From contig WION01000026.1 of assembly GCA_015039365.1 (NCBI GenBank), positions 248,001 through 312,000 on the forward strand: a DNA stretch of 64,000 nt, read 5' to 3'. Origin of the DNA: Amanita rubescens (Eukaryota > Basidiomycota > Agaricomycetes > Agaricales > Amanitaceae). Shown piece by piece: positions 21,825 through 33,017 of this stretch. The translations under genes and the position numbers were made by a program. The notes under the pieces were generated by a model. It had not been told where the DNA came from. It saw only the letters and a program-made list of their open reading frames with translations, and ran no database searches. Within the stretch, counting starts at the first letter, position 1. Each line of letters begins with the position of its first letter.

Positions 21825-24787
21825 CCTCCGACTCTATAGAAAACCCCCCAACCACTCTAACCGCCTCCACCAACCTTCTATACTCTTTCAACAAATCCTC
21901 CACCTCCCCAATCCTCAACTCATCATACGAACAATCCAAGAACCTCTGAACAGGCGGTGGGATTCGCAAACCAGGTGTAACCGGCCTCGAACCAGTTGCC
22001 CCCGAATTCATCAACGAATTACGACTAGACGCCGAAGACGAACCCTTGACAAACCACGTCAACACAGCTAGGAATTAGAAAAAACACGCCCCACCTTGAT
22101 CCCAGCCAACGCAGACATATTCGCCAACCGATCTGATAAACTCTTCCTCTGCCCCCCTCCTGCACCACCTCCCAATCGAAGAACGCCCCCACCCAACCGG
22201 ACCTTTTTCTGCGTCACCTTGTAACCACTCCGCTCGTTCATCATACTTTCAAAACTTTTGATACTCCTCACACTTCCACGATCGGCGAGTTGAGTTGGCG
22301 TTTGAATGTCACCCTCGTTATCACTTCCTTCTTCTTCGCCTTCCTCTCGTTCACATTCACCATTGTCGACGACTTGCTCTTCTTCTTCACCTTCACCTTC
22401 ACCTTCATTTTGACTCCCATCCCCGATAAAAGAAGGCCTAGACACAGTAACCATCTGTTGCCCATCCTCCGGATTCTCTCCTCTCCTCGAAGAAGAAGAA
22501 GAAGAAACAATCGGAATCGACGCAGCTATACTCGAAAGTGAAAAACCCCCACTTTCGCGTTTGGACGGCGGTGGCGGTGGTAGTGGTAGTGGTAGTGGTA
22601 ATACTTGGGCAGACCCTCCTTGACCGGGAATCAACGACTTGAGCATCCCAAAAGACGTATCCATCACCCCCGTCAAAACTTTATTAGCAGAAACGGCAAT
22701 TGCGTCGACTTGTTGTTCAACTCGACCTCTTAACCCTGGACTTATACCCCCTAGCAGCACTCCCCCGGTAGCACCAGCACCAGCACCAGCAGCTTCAACC
22801 CCAGACGCTTCACTACTCCTACCCAAAATGGGAGTCAACAAAGGACTAGGCTGAGGAGGCGCCAACCCAAGAGCAGCCAAATCGACATTTTCCAAAAACT
22901 CTGCAACGGCCATTAAATTGATCAAACAATAGTTTTCTTCCCCGCCTGAAGAAGAAGAGGAGGAGCAAGAGGAGGAGGAACGAAAACGTTGAGTGAATAA
23001 GAGGTGAGAGACGAGGTGGGGTGGGTTTGATTTGACTACGGAGAAGATGAGGAAGGGGAGTAGGACGTCGCCTGAGACGGGCCCAGGGGTTGTGTTGGGT
23101 TTTTTTTCTGGAGTTTGAGGGGAATCTGGGGGGGTATCCCGGTGTTTGAGCTCTTTCAATTCGCCGCCGTATGGTGGTGGGGGTAAGGATGGGGGTGGTT
23201 TATCGTCGGAGTCGGAGTCGGGTATAAGCTTGATAGGTGGGAGTTTTGATAGTCCATCTGGCGGAGATGTGTTCAACAACGACCGAGAAGGAAAGAAGAC
23301 GCGAACGCACCGACGACGAGTTTATGCGCTGCGACTAGTACGGTTGATTTCTCTTTTGGAGTGCGACATGTTTCCAATTGAGTCAGTTCTATCCACCACC
23401 TCGATCAGTAGGGAGGAAAGAAAGAAAGAAAAGGCGTACTGTCACCGCAAGCTTTGACGACAACATCTACATCCTCTTCCCTAGCTTGACCAACGTCTAT
23501 ATCCAAATGACGCAAAGTCAAATCGAGCATATTGAGTGCAGCAGCACGACTAGAGAGCGTTTCGTCGTGCGAAGCGTCATCCGAAGTAGGCTGGATGAAC
23601 AACCGGTCGTAAAACAAACTAGCCAACACGTCCTCGCACGATTCCACAATCCGAGTGACGAGCGCGTCTTGACGTTGTTCCTCCCCCTCCTGTACGCGCC
23701 TAGTACTAGATCGTTCCCTTACTTCCTTTTCCAACGAGTTATAAAAATCTTGTACGACTTGAGAGATTTCTTCAGGCGTCTCGACCCAATTGGATACCGC
23801 GTAGGTGTAGTAGTAGTACGAGTCCTCTTCGGAATCCTCGGCGCCTCTTCGTTCACGGCGTAAAACAGCTCCTCTACCAGCGATAGCCACTTCCAATCGT
23901 TTATTGACTACTACCCCTGGGCCTGGGCCTAGACCGGGAGGTAGAAGCTTCTCCTTGATAAAAGGGAACAACCCAGCTCCGAGAACGAATTCGTTGACTC
24001 GGTCAGCTACCCATTCCGGTATATCGTAACCGTAGTCGTCCTCCTCTTCGTCGCCTGGACCTCGACTTGTCAACGCACGCGCGAGCTCTGCGCCAATCGC
24101 TGCATTGATAGCTTTTCCTAAATCACGTCGTATGATAGGTTTGTCGATGAGTAAGATTGGGACGGTGATAGAGGACGTCTCCGGGGGAAGTGGAGAAGTG
24201 AGTGTAGATGGTGAGCCTGTTGATTTTGGAGGTCTTGGTATGGAATTTGGGCCGACGCCAAAGAGGGAAGCGAATGGGTGGAGTCTATGTTGGGGAGGGG
24301 ATGAGGTTGGTCTAGGAGGGAGAGGAGGGGGTTTAGGTTGAAGTAAAGGGATGGAGAGTGGGTCTGTGCGTGGGAGGAGGGTGAAGGAGGGGTAAGGGAC
24401 TGGGTGTTCTGAGGGGTGGTGGTAAGGGAGGGGAAGGGGAGGGAGTTGAGTGAAAGCGTGTTCGCGGGAGGAAGGATTGTGAAGTGTGTGGTGGAGTTTT
24501 GAGGACGGGTGAAGAGAAGAACGGAATGTGAGCGTAGAGTTTTGTAAGATAGCGCGAAGACCAGAGAGAGTAACGATTTGAGTTGAAGAAGAGTCGAGGA
24601 ATCCGATGTGGTCCTTGATAAACTCGGGTGTGATGGTGATCTTGGAGTCTTTACTAGGATCCGCGGGGAGGATCAGCGTAGCTTTGCCTACTGCTAATGC
24701 ATGCCAGATATCAGCTCCAGAGTCTACGAGTAAACGTTCGAGGAGAGTGAATCCAATAGAAGACGGTGAAATGCCAGGATACGACAT
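21820..24787 (-). CDS. VPS9-domain protein (Rab5-type guanine nucleotide exchange factor)
   Basis: Exons on the minus strand: 24787-23446, 23388-23311, 23257-22095 and 22044-21820 (935 aa). Phases agree across the three introns (57, 53 and 50 nt). The VPS9 domain spans roughly residues 400-590: LFYDRLFIQP..DD..DETLSSR, then CRTPKEKSTVLVAAHKLVVDG, then DVLLPFLIFSVVKSNPPHL and EENYCLINLMAVAEFLENVD. These fit the Rabex/Vps9 helical fold that opens Rab5/Vps21 on early endosomes. The N-terminal ~200 residues begin MSYPGISPSSIGFTLLERLL and continue into a Pro-rich stretch. The part after the domain is disordered, with acidic runs and Ser tracts (including a Ser-rich insert inside the VPS9 domain near QRFRSSSSC). 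A 75-residue last exon contains a predicted helix (LRIGEVEDLLKEYRRLVEA). Neighbour at 24808 ends only 20 bp upstream of this ATG. Confidence 0.82.
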
Positions 24788-24807
24788 GGTTTGTACGACA
24801 TGAAACT

Positions 24808-25458
24808 CTAGTCTGGTCCTCGACCCCAAATCCTCTTCAAACGTTCAACAACCTGCTCGCTTACATCTCTCCATCCAACACTGCTCTCTTCCGTAATCTC
24901 CAATCGATCCCCAGCCCAACTTCCATTTCCAACCTTTTCTCCCCCAATTTCTTCCTCCTCATCCGTCAAACATGCCATTATCACAACAACATGTCCAAGC
25001 CCACTCTCCCCTCCTTTCTCCTTCACCTCCTCAGGACACTCCTTCGCAACCACATCAGACCTCACATACTGCTTCTTGTCCAAATTCCGCAAATAGTACT
25101 TCACCCCCTCTGACGTAGTAGGAGGAATCTTCACCGGCACCACCACCACTTTATACGACTCCTCCGCAAACGCATACAACGTAGGCGCAGGATCATCATC
25201 ATCATACTCCATTTCCCCGTCTTCCAAATACATATCTTCAACTTCATCCATCTCGCGGGGAGTCAACAACCCATCAGGAAACGAGAACGCGTAATCAGAA
25301 CAGATCACGATCCTATTCCCCGACCAGTCTCCCAACAACTGCGATACCAACGATTCGGGGGTTCCGCTTAACATGATGTCGCTGAATTCGCCCCATGGTT
25401 CTTTTCCGAGCGTTTCGCGTTTATCGAGGTTTAGAGCTTTCCAGTATTGGATTGGCAT
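24808..25458 (-). CDS. conserved hypothetical protein, acidic, 216 aa
   Basis: A single open exon on the minus strand; the ATG at 25458 (MPIQYWKALNLDKRETLGK) is preferred over an upstream in-frame extension that looks like 5' UTR (REREQKKN). It contains VICSDYAFSFPDGLL, an acidic run (MEYDDDDP), and YYLRNLDKKQYVRSD, which suggests a small conserved fungal family that I cannot name. No signal peptide or membrane helix. The stop is 20 bp from the start of the VPS9 gene on the same strand, so the two may share a transcript. Confidence 0.6.
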   Translation of the reverse strand: MPIQYWKALNLDKRETLGKEPWGEFSDIMLSGTPESLVSQLLGDWSGNRIVICSDYAFSFPDGLLTPREMDEVEDMYLEDGEMEYDDDDPAPTLYAFAEESYKVVVVPVKIPPTTSEGVKYYLRNLDKKQYVRSDVVAKECPEEVKEKGGESGLGHVVVIMACLTDEEEEIGGEKVGNGSWAGDRLEITEESSVGWRDVSEQVVERLKRIWGRGPD

Positions 25459-26248
25459 GGTGTGAGGGTTTTTTTTTTGTTCTCTTTCTCTTTCAAGATG
25501 CCGTACTAATCTGCGATAGAAGCATTGCTGGATATGGTAATCATGACTAGTCACGATGGTATGCGGTGCGTGGCACGTGGAGTCTGGAACGAGGTGATAA
25601 GATGCAATCTCTTCCTCCGGGAAGTGCGCTTCGCGTACCCCATACTCCGGTCCCTCGCTTCATTCACGCGTTCAAGTCGCGAGTAATACAATACTGCAAG
25701 CGCCACCCAGGGCCGGATACAAAATCATAGAGTGCACCTCTAGCGCGCGAAGCAGACGCTCGGGTCGACGCCGTTGCACAAGAATCGAAACGGCAATTAT
25801 ATTGTGCTCAACGAACATGACCGTTGCTACATTGAAACTTCGTCATAGGGCAACATTGACCGAAACGGTAGACGACCGGAAAGCCGGCGAGCAAAACTCC
25901 GCCCGGGATTTGTCTAATCGATAACGTATCAAATTTCAAATTTCCATTTTGGGGCCAATACCATCGGCAGCAGTTGTGATGTACGACCAATACTCACTTA
26001 CGAACATAGGATATGGATCATGCGCCACCCCCTTCTCTTAAGAAGCCGGGACTTTATTCCAAATAAACCCCTATAATACAACACTTTTTTTAAGACCATG
26101 GTACGCACCTACACTGCTATGGTATTTCGTTCACATGCGAGTCTGTTCATCCTATCAAGATATTCGATCAGAATGGCTAACGTACTACACATTACTTGAC
26201 AACACCTTAATATAAAGGCATGCAGGGGCTGAGGTCATTCCAACAAAC
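25459..26248. other. intergenic between divergently placed genes
   Basis: Contains the presumed promoters of the minus-strand 216-aa gene and of OMT1. No other gene is supported. Confidence 0.5.
26211..26218 (+). promoter_or_regulatory. TATA-like box of OMT1
   Basis: TATAAAGG lies 38 bp upstream of the OMT1 start codon, a position compatible with a core promoter and short leader. OMT2 and OMT3 instead share TATAAA at 32893-32898 and 43877-43882, plus a CTTAAAAG motif ~40 bp before their ATGs. Confidence 0.4.
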
Positions 26249-28146
26249 ATGTCTCAGCAAGTCCACGAGCTGCTCAATCTCATCACAAAATCCATCGAAT
26301 TTCTCGAAAAATTATGCACCGAGAGCAACACTCAACTGCCCGATTTCAATAAACCTTTTAACCCTGATTCTGAGGCGTTTCGAGCCAACCCAGCTGCAGT
26401 GGAGGCCGTAAGTTTAATCAGCGCCGCTGCAACGCAACTCGATGCCATCGTATCGCCACCGCGAAATGTTCTGCATTACGCTGCCAACGGCGTAAGTCCC
26501 TCGATCCTTCCTCGCCTTACAAATTACTGAATGCAACTAAGCATTGGAAATCAGCTGCTCTTCGCCTATGCCTAGAAGGTAACGTGACCGAGATTCTCCG
26601 TGAGGCGGGTCCAGAGGTCGGATTTCAAACGATACTATCATTTGGATCTCTTTGTTCAACCAAAAATTTCAGGGACTTCACGTCAAGAATATCGCTGAGA
26701 AGAACAAGATAGACGTACACAAGCTTTGTAAGAGGCCAATGCTTTTATGATATATATTCATCTTATATCGATAGCATCGTGTCTGAGGTTGTTGGCTACG
26801 CACTATATTTATCGCGAGGTGAAGCCGGACGTCTTCGCAAATAATCGAGTTTCAAGCTTTGTGGACACCTTGAAACCGAGCGCTGAAATTATTGCCGAGT
26901 ATGTATCATCGCTGCCATTCCAAATTTTTGTAATTCTGACGACGCCATAGCCCAGAGCACAAATTTGACAATACATCTGGAATTGCCGCTTTTGCGAGCT
27001 TCATGTAAGTCGATTTTTTGGAAAATTTACCGTTGATCATTGTTGCCATCCAAGGGTCGATGAACTTGTCAAGTCTTCTGCGTATTTCTATGAGAACGCT
27101 AGCGACCCCAAAATTGCCAGTTCTGGCGAACTTTCTGATAGTCCGTTTGCAAAGGCAGTCAGCAACGGGACCCCATTTCGGGATTGGCTCAAAGAACCCC
27201 AGAATGCTTTCAGACAGCGTAGATTCGACATTGGTATGCGAGGCACTCAAGTTGCGACCACCACTGGGCCTGTCATGTCATGTAATCTCTCTCGTATTAA
27301 CTTTGCGCGCATGAAGACTTGAATAAAAATAGCATACGATTGGAAATCGCTTCCCGCTGATTCGCTAATCGTGGATGTCGGCGGTGGTATTGGATCCACT
27401 TCCATACCTCTTTACAAAGCATTTTCCCAACTGAAGATCGTGGTTCAAGATCGGAAGCCCGTTGTTGAGACCGGTATCGAGGTACGGCTCTTATCATCTA
27501 CTAAGCAACGCGAGTGAGGATTTACTTGCCATGTTGTAGATATGGAAAAAAGAACTGCCCGACGCCTTGGCGTCTGGTCGTATTCAGTTAGAAGGTTAGA
27601 AACCCCCCAAAGCTCTGCTGATTATATCGTCTAATGCGAAAGCTCAGCGCACGATTTCCTCACTCCTCAACCGCGCAAGGATGCCGCTATCTTTTTCACG
27701 CATCATGTGTTGCACAACTGGTCGGACAAATATTGTAATACGATTTTGAAGCACCTAAGGGACGCCGCCACACCCGACACGAAACTCGTCTGCGTGGAAG
27801 TGGTCTTGCCCTACGCGTGCCACAAGACGGAAGATGATAACGCTGACGGCATCACTCACGTCGAGCCCCCGAAGCCGCCAAGCCCTCTACTTGCCAATTG
27901 GGGCTCAGCGAACTGTATTGTCTATGATCTTGACATGAGCGTACGTCCTTTCTACTCTTCCTCTTAAGAGGGCTAAGAGGATTGATGTTATCATAATAGA
28001 TGTTAACTCTTTACAACTCACATCAACGGACGGTCCGACAGTTTGATGAAGTCTTCAAAAGTGCCGGATGGAAGATCACGACTGTACGTCGGGAAATTGG
28101 AATCTATGCTACGGCATTTGCAGCCATTGAAGCCGTTCCAATCTGA
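26249..28146 (+). CDS. S-adenosylmethionine-dependent O-methyltransferase (OMT1)
   Basis: Ten exons: 26249-26491, 26542-26616, 26673-26727, 26775-26898, 26951-27004, 27055-27281, 27333-27481, 27540-27594, 27648-27940 and 28000-28146 (473 aa). Phases hold throughout and are identical in OMT2 and OMT3. The N-terminal third is the helical dimerisation region (SQQVHELLNLI...). SAM-binding motif I is VDVGGGIGSTSIPL; VVQDRKPVVETGIE follows as motif II. The catalytic-base motif HHVLHNWSD supplies the His, and the C-terminal YDLDM..LTLYNSHQRT is typical. It belongs to the plant-caffeate-OMT-like class (Methyltransf_2) that methylates hydroxyls on small aromatic or polyketide molecules. Neighbouring P450s suggest a common pathway; the substrate is unknown. 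Confidence 0.86.
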
Positions 28147-29382
28147 TCGTCGCTAAAGTGTATTATATACGACATGTAGACCTAGACAACGATCAGAATT
28201 GAAGTCAGTGATTGTAGCCGATATTTATCAGTGGCGCGATGCTCTAGTTGACGATTGACGACATAAGACCGCGATAAATATAGTTTCACGTACCATATAA
28301 CGTACAAAGCCATGCACACGACAATCGGTTTCCTGCACTAAATGGGGAGTAAGAACTCATACGTTACTTTTAGAAAGAAAAGCATAAGGAACGATTATAT
28401 TCAAAGTGACTCGACCAGTTCGTCAAGTCTTTCTACATCCTACTCCGACTTCAAATGTTATGTGACTTTGAGCCGAAGTGTGGTCTTATCTTTATGTAAG
28501 TTAAGTAAAACTGGCATTACTTCTTGTCTACAACATATTTCTGAAATACGACAAAGATGCCAAGGTCTGAGAAGCAAACGGCCTTGAGATTGGCCCGGGT
28601 GTTACGAGATTCGGGCTCCAAGTTTTGGCACACTTCCCGACGAATCGTAGTCATCCAGGGCCAGCGCTCGTACCAAATTCATATCATATAATGCATTGCA
28701 AGTCATTTAATTCCACGCAGAATAACTCAAATTTTGTAGTCCTGTCGACTAATTGCATGGTATAAGTCCGAAGAATATTTACGGAGAGCATTCAGTCATC
28801 CATCTTTTAGAAGTTTCAGAAGCGGGTGCAGGAGTGAATCGGATGTAGTATGGATCTCCCTATAGCAGCGCTCAGCAAGCAGAACGTCAACGAAAAACTT
28901 TGACGACACCGTTAGACTAGTAAAAATATGCTTTCCATGTGAAATAGTTGGGCATTGCTGAGATATTATCAATGAAATGCTGGTCGGGATCATTCAGGCT
29001 GTATTAGATCCGATATGTGAGGAAATAGAAGTGAGGATTTGATCGGGAGGCGCCGAATCTGTAATTACACAGTCTACATTCAACCCTTCGGAGGAATACT
29101 CACCGTTCGAAACGCTAAAATCATGGGGGTTGCATGATGATATTTCGTGCATGCGGGTGAATTGGATAATCCTAAGAAGTTTGTGGCGAGTCGAGCCTAG
29201 CGCATCTTGCGGACTCGGCGCGAGCTGATCCTTGGGAATGATCGATGATCGACGACGAACGTTCCCACGGATTTGAATCGTCAGTTTCCTCTATCGATGT
29301 GAAGTCAATGAACTCCGACTGGTCGTCCTCGTCCTTATATTGGATCTGTTAGAGACGGTGTAGTGCTAAACTAGTCCCCTGC
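28147..29382. other. intergenic, 5' region of P450-1
   Basis: No gene supported. From ~28795 onward, segments match the region 5' of P450-2 (35845-36240), for example TTTTAGAAGTTTCAGAAGCGGG against TTTTAGGAGTTTAAGAAGCGGG, so the P450 upstream regions were duplicated with the genes. Confidence 0.55.
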
Positions 29383-31641
29383 ATGCGCTACGCAATCGAC
29401 CAACTTTCGCCTTCCAACACCGTAATCCTCCTCTTCACCCTCCTCCTTGCCTTTCAACTTGTCAGGTTCATCCGCGTCAAGAGATCCGGTGCTCGTACGC
29501 CCCAGCTCCAAGGCCCGTCGCCCACCAGCATCCTCTTCGGCCGACTCCATGAGGTGAATAGATCGAGAAACCGTGCAGCCACTTATGGACAATGGGCAAG
29601 CAAATACGGGCAGGTTTTCCAAATACCTGCCCAGCTCGGTGAACGACGCATTATTCTATGTGATCCCAAGGCTATCGCCCATTTCCTCTCAAAGGATACG
29701 TTCACTTATGTTGGTTCATCGTTCTCCAAGTCTTTTGTCAAGAAATTTGTAAATTTGTCGTGTTTGGTTGCTGAAACTGTATTCTAAGAGTCTTCCATCA
29801 TCCAGTTTGGCCCCAACATGATATATGCCGAAAATATGGATCACTTTAGGTATTGTTGTATAAAATTTGATTCTGGATATAGTAGAACTGAACCAATTGA
29901 TTGCAGGCAACGTCGGAATCTTGCGCCTGCATTTAGTAACGCGGCGCTTCGCTCGGCGACCAGCGTGTTCTATGATTCTGCATACAAGGCAAGTTCGCTT
30001 TCCCAGTTGAAAATGATTGCGAATGATCGTCGTGCAGGTCAAAGGATACTGGAATGCACAATTCGAATCTAAAGACGAAGTTGTGATCGATGTACAGAAA
30101 TGGTAAGTATACTTTTTTGCCTAAAATGCCTCGAGTCTGAAATGGCGATCTGAGGATAAACGCAATAACGTCAGTACTCGTCTCCCCAGCAATGGCAACT
30201 CTTTAATTGAAAGTAACAGGCTCGATTCCCTCGGTATAGCTGGATTTGGACACGATTTCAAGTCTATCGACGGAGTTGAATCCCCCGTGAATGACGTGTT
30301 CCGCTACTTCAACGATAGCGACAGCAATGATGCCCGGGTTATGATTGACATGATCGGTCCCACGTTCCCGTTCGTTCACCTTATTCCTTTCAGAACAATG
30401 CGCATGTTTGGGGCGTTGAAGAAGGCAACGGACATGATTGCTGCTGAGCTGATCCAGGGTTCGGAAAAGGAGAGGGATACTTCTAGCATTAAAGATCGGT
30501 CAATGCTTGGAATGTTAGGTGAGAGGATCGGTTGCCTATATGTTTTCCCGTGCCTGACGTAGCGTGTCAGTGAGAGGACGAACTGAAGATGCAAGTTTCA
30601 AAATGTTGCAAGATGAAATTGTTTCGCAGGTGCGTATGCTCGGACTCTGAATCGTCATTAGCGAACTCAATGGAAATATAGATCGTATGTAAGACTTGAT
30701 TTTTTGAGTGGCCGTTACTCACGCAATATGTGTCCCAGAACATTCTTTTGTTTGCAGGTGAAGTCTTTGCTTTCTGCTTTCTGACTCGTGAGATCTAACA
30801 AGATGTGTTTAAAGGACACGAGACTACAGCCAGTGAGTAGCGTGCGCTCCTTGTAGATATGGTCTGACGTAGATCGTACAGTTAGTCTTGCGGTACGCAC
30901 CTGTACTGGTCATCATTCATGTTGGTATTGACATTCTGTCAGTGGGTAATAATAGAACTAGCGCGCAAACCGGAGGTCCAATGCAAGCTGAGAGAAGAGC
31001 TACGACAATTTCCTAATAGTGATCCAACATGGGATCAATTGACATCGGAATTGCCTTACCTCAATGCCGTCGCACATGAATCGATAAGACTCCATCCACC
31101 TGTGGAAGATGTACTTCGCGTGGTACGACTTTCAAATCGATGTACAGGGTGGATATAATGTAGTTTCTAGGCGGCAGGGGACGACGTCATTCCGTTAGGG
31201 ATCCCAATCGAAACGGCATCTGGCCAGGTGATCGACTCTCTTGTCGTTACCAAAGGAACAATTCTGTCTGCACCGTTTATATTCACCAATCGTAACGAGA
31301 GGTCTTGGGGTCCCGATGCGAAAGAGTTTAAACCTGAGCGATTCTTCCATGAGAACCCAAACGTGCAGAGACACCTGCTTTCGTTTTCAGACGGGCCAAG
31401 GATTTGTTTGGGAAGGAACTTTGCCTTGGCTGAATTCAAAGTATGTCCATCTTCCATTACTAGACTCGACGTGACATTTCGGCAGGCCGTCCTATCCGTA
31501 CTCATCCGAAACTTTTCCTTCGAGCTTTTGAATGGTCCCGACACTGAGATAGATGTGCATTTCTCGCTAATGAACCACCCGAAGATGGCCGGTCAACGAG
31601 GTGCGGCGCTTCCGATGCGAGTGAAGCAAGTTTTGGATTGA
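29383..31641 (+). CDS. cytochrome P450 monooxygenase (P450-1)
   Basis: Fourteen exons: 29383-29748, 29806-29849, 29907-29988, 30038-30102, 30155-30169, 30220-30518, 30571-30629, 30682-30684, 30739-30757, 30815-30832, 30882-30892, 30943-31122, 31171-31440 and 31486-31641 (528 aa). It has an N-terminal membrane anchor (VILLFTLLLAFQLV) followed by a Pro-containing hinge (LQGPSPTSILFG). The C-helix reads DHFRQRRNLAPAFSN, the oxygen-activation motif is AGHETTA, and the K-helix ExxR is HESIR. PERF is present, and the haem-binding loop FSDGPRICLGR carries the ligand Cys. The I-helix is encoded by four consecutive micro-exons of 3, 19, 18 and 11 nt, and a fifth micro-exon of 15 nt lies upstream. The intron after 29988 starts with GC. 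Probably ER-anchored, reductase-dependent, acting with the neighbouring OMTs. Confidence 0.87.
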
Positions 31642-31739
31642 ACGATGTTGGTTGAACTGTGTAATTGCCACTGCTCAGTTGTAATATGGTCGCAAAGCCT
31701 CTATACCCTTCATGATAATGGTGCACAGTTTCTAAGTTC

Positions 31740-32035
31740 AAGTCATCATTAATATGTCGACTGGGAGATGGAAGAATGAGTCCACATGACCGTCACACAC
31801 GGTCAGCAACATAGTGCTTCGCGTAGCAAGCAACGCGCTTTCAGGCTCCGTATCCAGAAAAGTCTGCTCTGGACAGCGCAAGTGAATTTCAAATCTACCA
31901 ACGGAGTCATCATTATGTAATGTGATAAAACGGGTAATACTTTCCAGGGGATCGAACCCGTGAGTACAAGATGTAGGGCCCTTGCGAAGGGGCTCATCAG
32001 AGGGCTTTAACCACCGCGCGCTACTCAACTTATCC
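31740..32035 (-). repeat. tRNA-like sequence, possible tRNA-derived SINE
   Basis: On the minus strand, GCGCGGTGGTTAAAGCCC (A-box-like, 32002-32022) is followed by a perfect polymerase-III B box GGTTCGATCCC (31948-31958) at tRNA-like spacing. About 200 bp of unrelated sequence continues to ~31740. The part does not fold cleanly as a full tRNA by eye. A single copy is visible, so a tRNA pseudogene is an equal alternative. Confidence 0.4.
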
Positions 32036-33017
32036 AGGTACGTAGAAACAGCGTTTGTTAGATAAGTCGCTGAGTCAGCCGCCCGGAGCTGAGTTCAATG
32101 GGGGGTCATGTCTCCCGCTGGCTTTCTAACTATACAGGCAGCAAAAAAACAGAATTAATTAATTACTTATTGTACGAGAGAGTGTGTGGGAGAGAATGTC
32201 CAAAGGCGGTCGGCCTAAAGTGGTATGTCAATTGAAACCTATCGAAACTCAGTTAGGACCTAAATGCGCTACACCTCTCCCGCTCCCTGGGACATTGGAC
32301 TGCCAGCCCGATCGCTCCCAACGCGTGGACTTTGCGCTAGTCTACCTGTGCGGCTCGCGTGCTCGACGACGACTAAGCAGTGACTAAGGCTCAGTCGGCA
32401 GTCTCCGAGGATAATGCCGAAACAGCAACGTCAAACATAGGTCCTGCAAAAAAGAGAAGCCAGGTTCTGCGACCGCAGCGGCGCTCTGATGCGGTTCTCT
32501 CTTTCAAGTTGTTTCTCTCATCAGGCTTCGTGGTCCTGGGACTTCCGGCTCAAATTTCAACATTCCATGCCAAACTTGAACCGAGCCATGTTCTGTCCTA
32601 TTGTTAGATTTCTTGAGATTGATGTGCGAACACAAGCCCATCTTTGTACATTTTGACCATCAACTACTAAGTCTCACCCAGGAACAGTTTCGATCAAGGA
32701 AATGGACTTCCAGTGCCAAGATCATTCGTTCCTCTTGTACGTAAGGTTCCGTTGTTCGAGTGTCCAACCTCACCCGTGGGTTGTGGTTCGCTTCATAGGT
32801 GAGGTTCGCTTCATTGATTCGGTGATGCAATGATGTGCTGACCGTCTGCCACAGACTTTTCATTCAAAATTTCTCAATCCGATAACGTCGCTTATAAACA
32901 AAAATCTGTGTAAATGTTCCTTCTCTACGTAAGGCTCTTGACGAGATGAATGGAAATAACACAGAATTCTAACGCCCTTAAAAGCGCGGCTCTCTGCTTG
33001 AGGCCTTCCCAACAGAC
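32036..33017. other. intergenic, 5' region of OMT2
   Basis: No gene. From ~32460 it matches the region 5' of OMT3 (43560-43983), including GCGACCGCAGCGGCGCTC-type sequence, CAGGCTTCGTGGTCCTGG, GTGTCCAACCTCAC, CGTCGCTTATAAA and the CTTAAAAG motif near the start. These shared blocks are candidate common regulatory elements. Confidence 0.55.

Noticed and set aside
22290..22541. Plus-strand Phe-rich frame
   Set aside because: Antisense of the acidic Glu-rich part of the VPS9 protein (GAA/GAG read as TTC/CTC).
23405..23445. Reading the VPS9 exon 1 to the stop at 23405
   Set aside because: The VPS9 domain continues after an intron at 23389-23445 with CRTPKEKSTVLVAAHK, required for the fold.
31738..32028. 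Minus-strand 96-codon frame
   Set aside because: Covers the tRNA-like element; no protein features.
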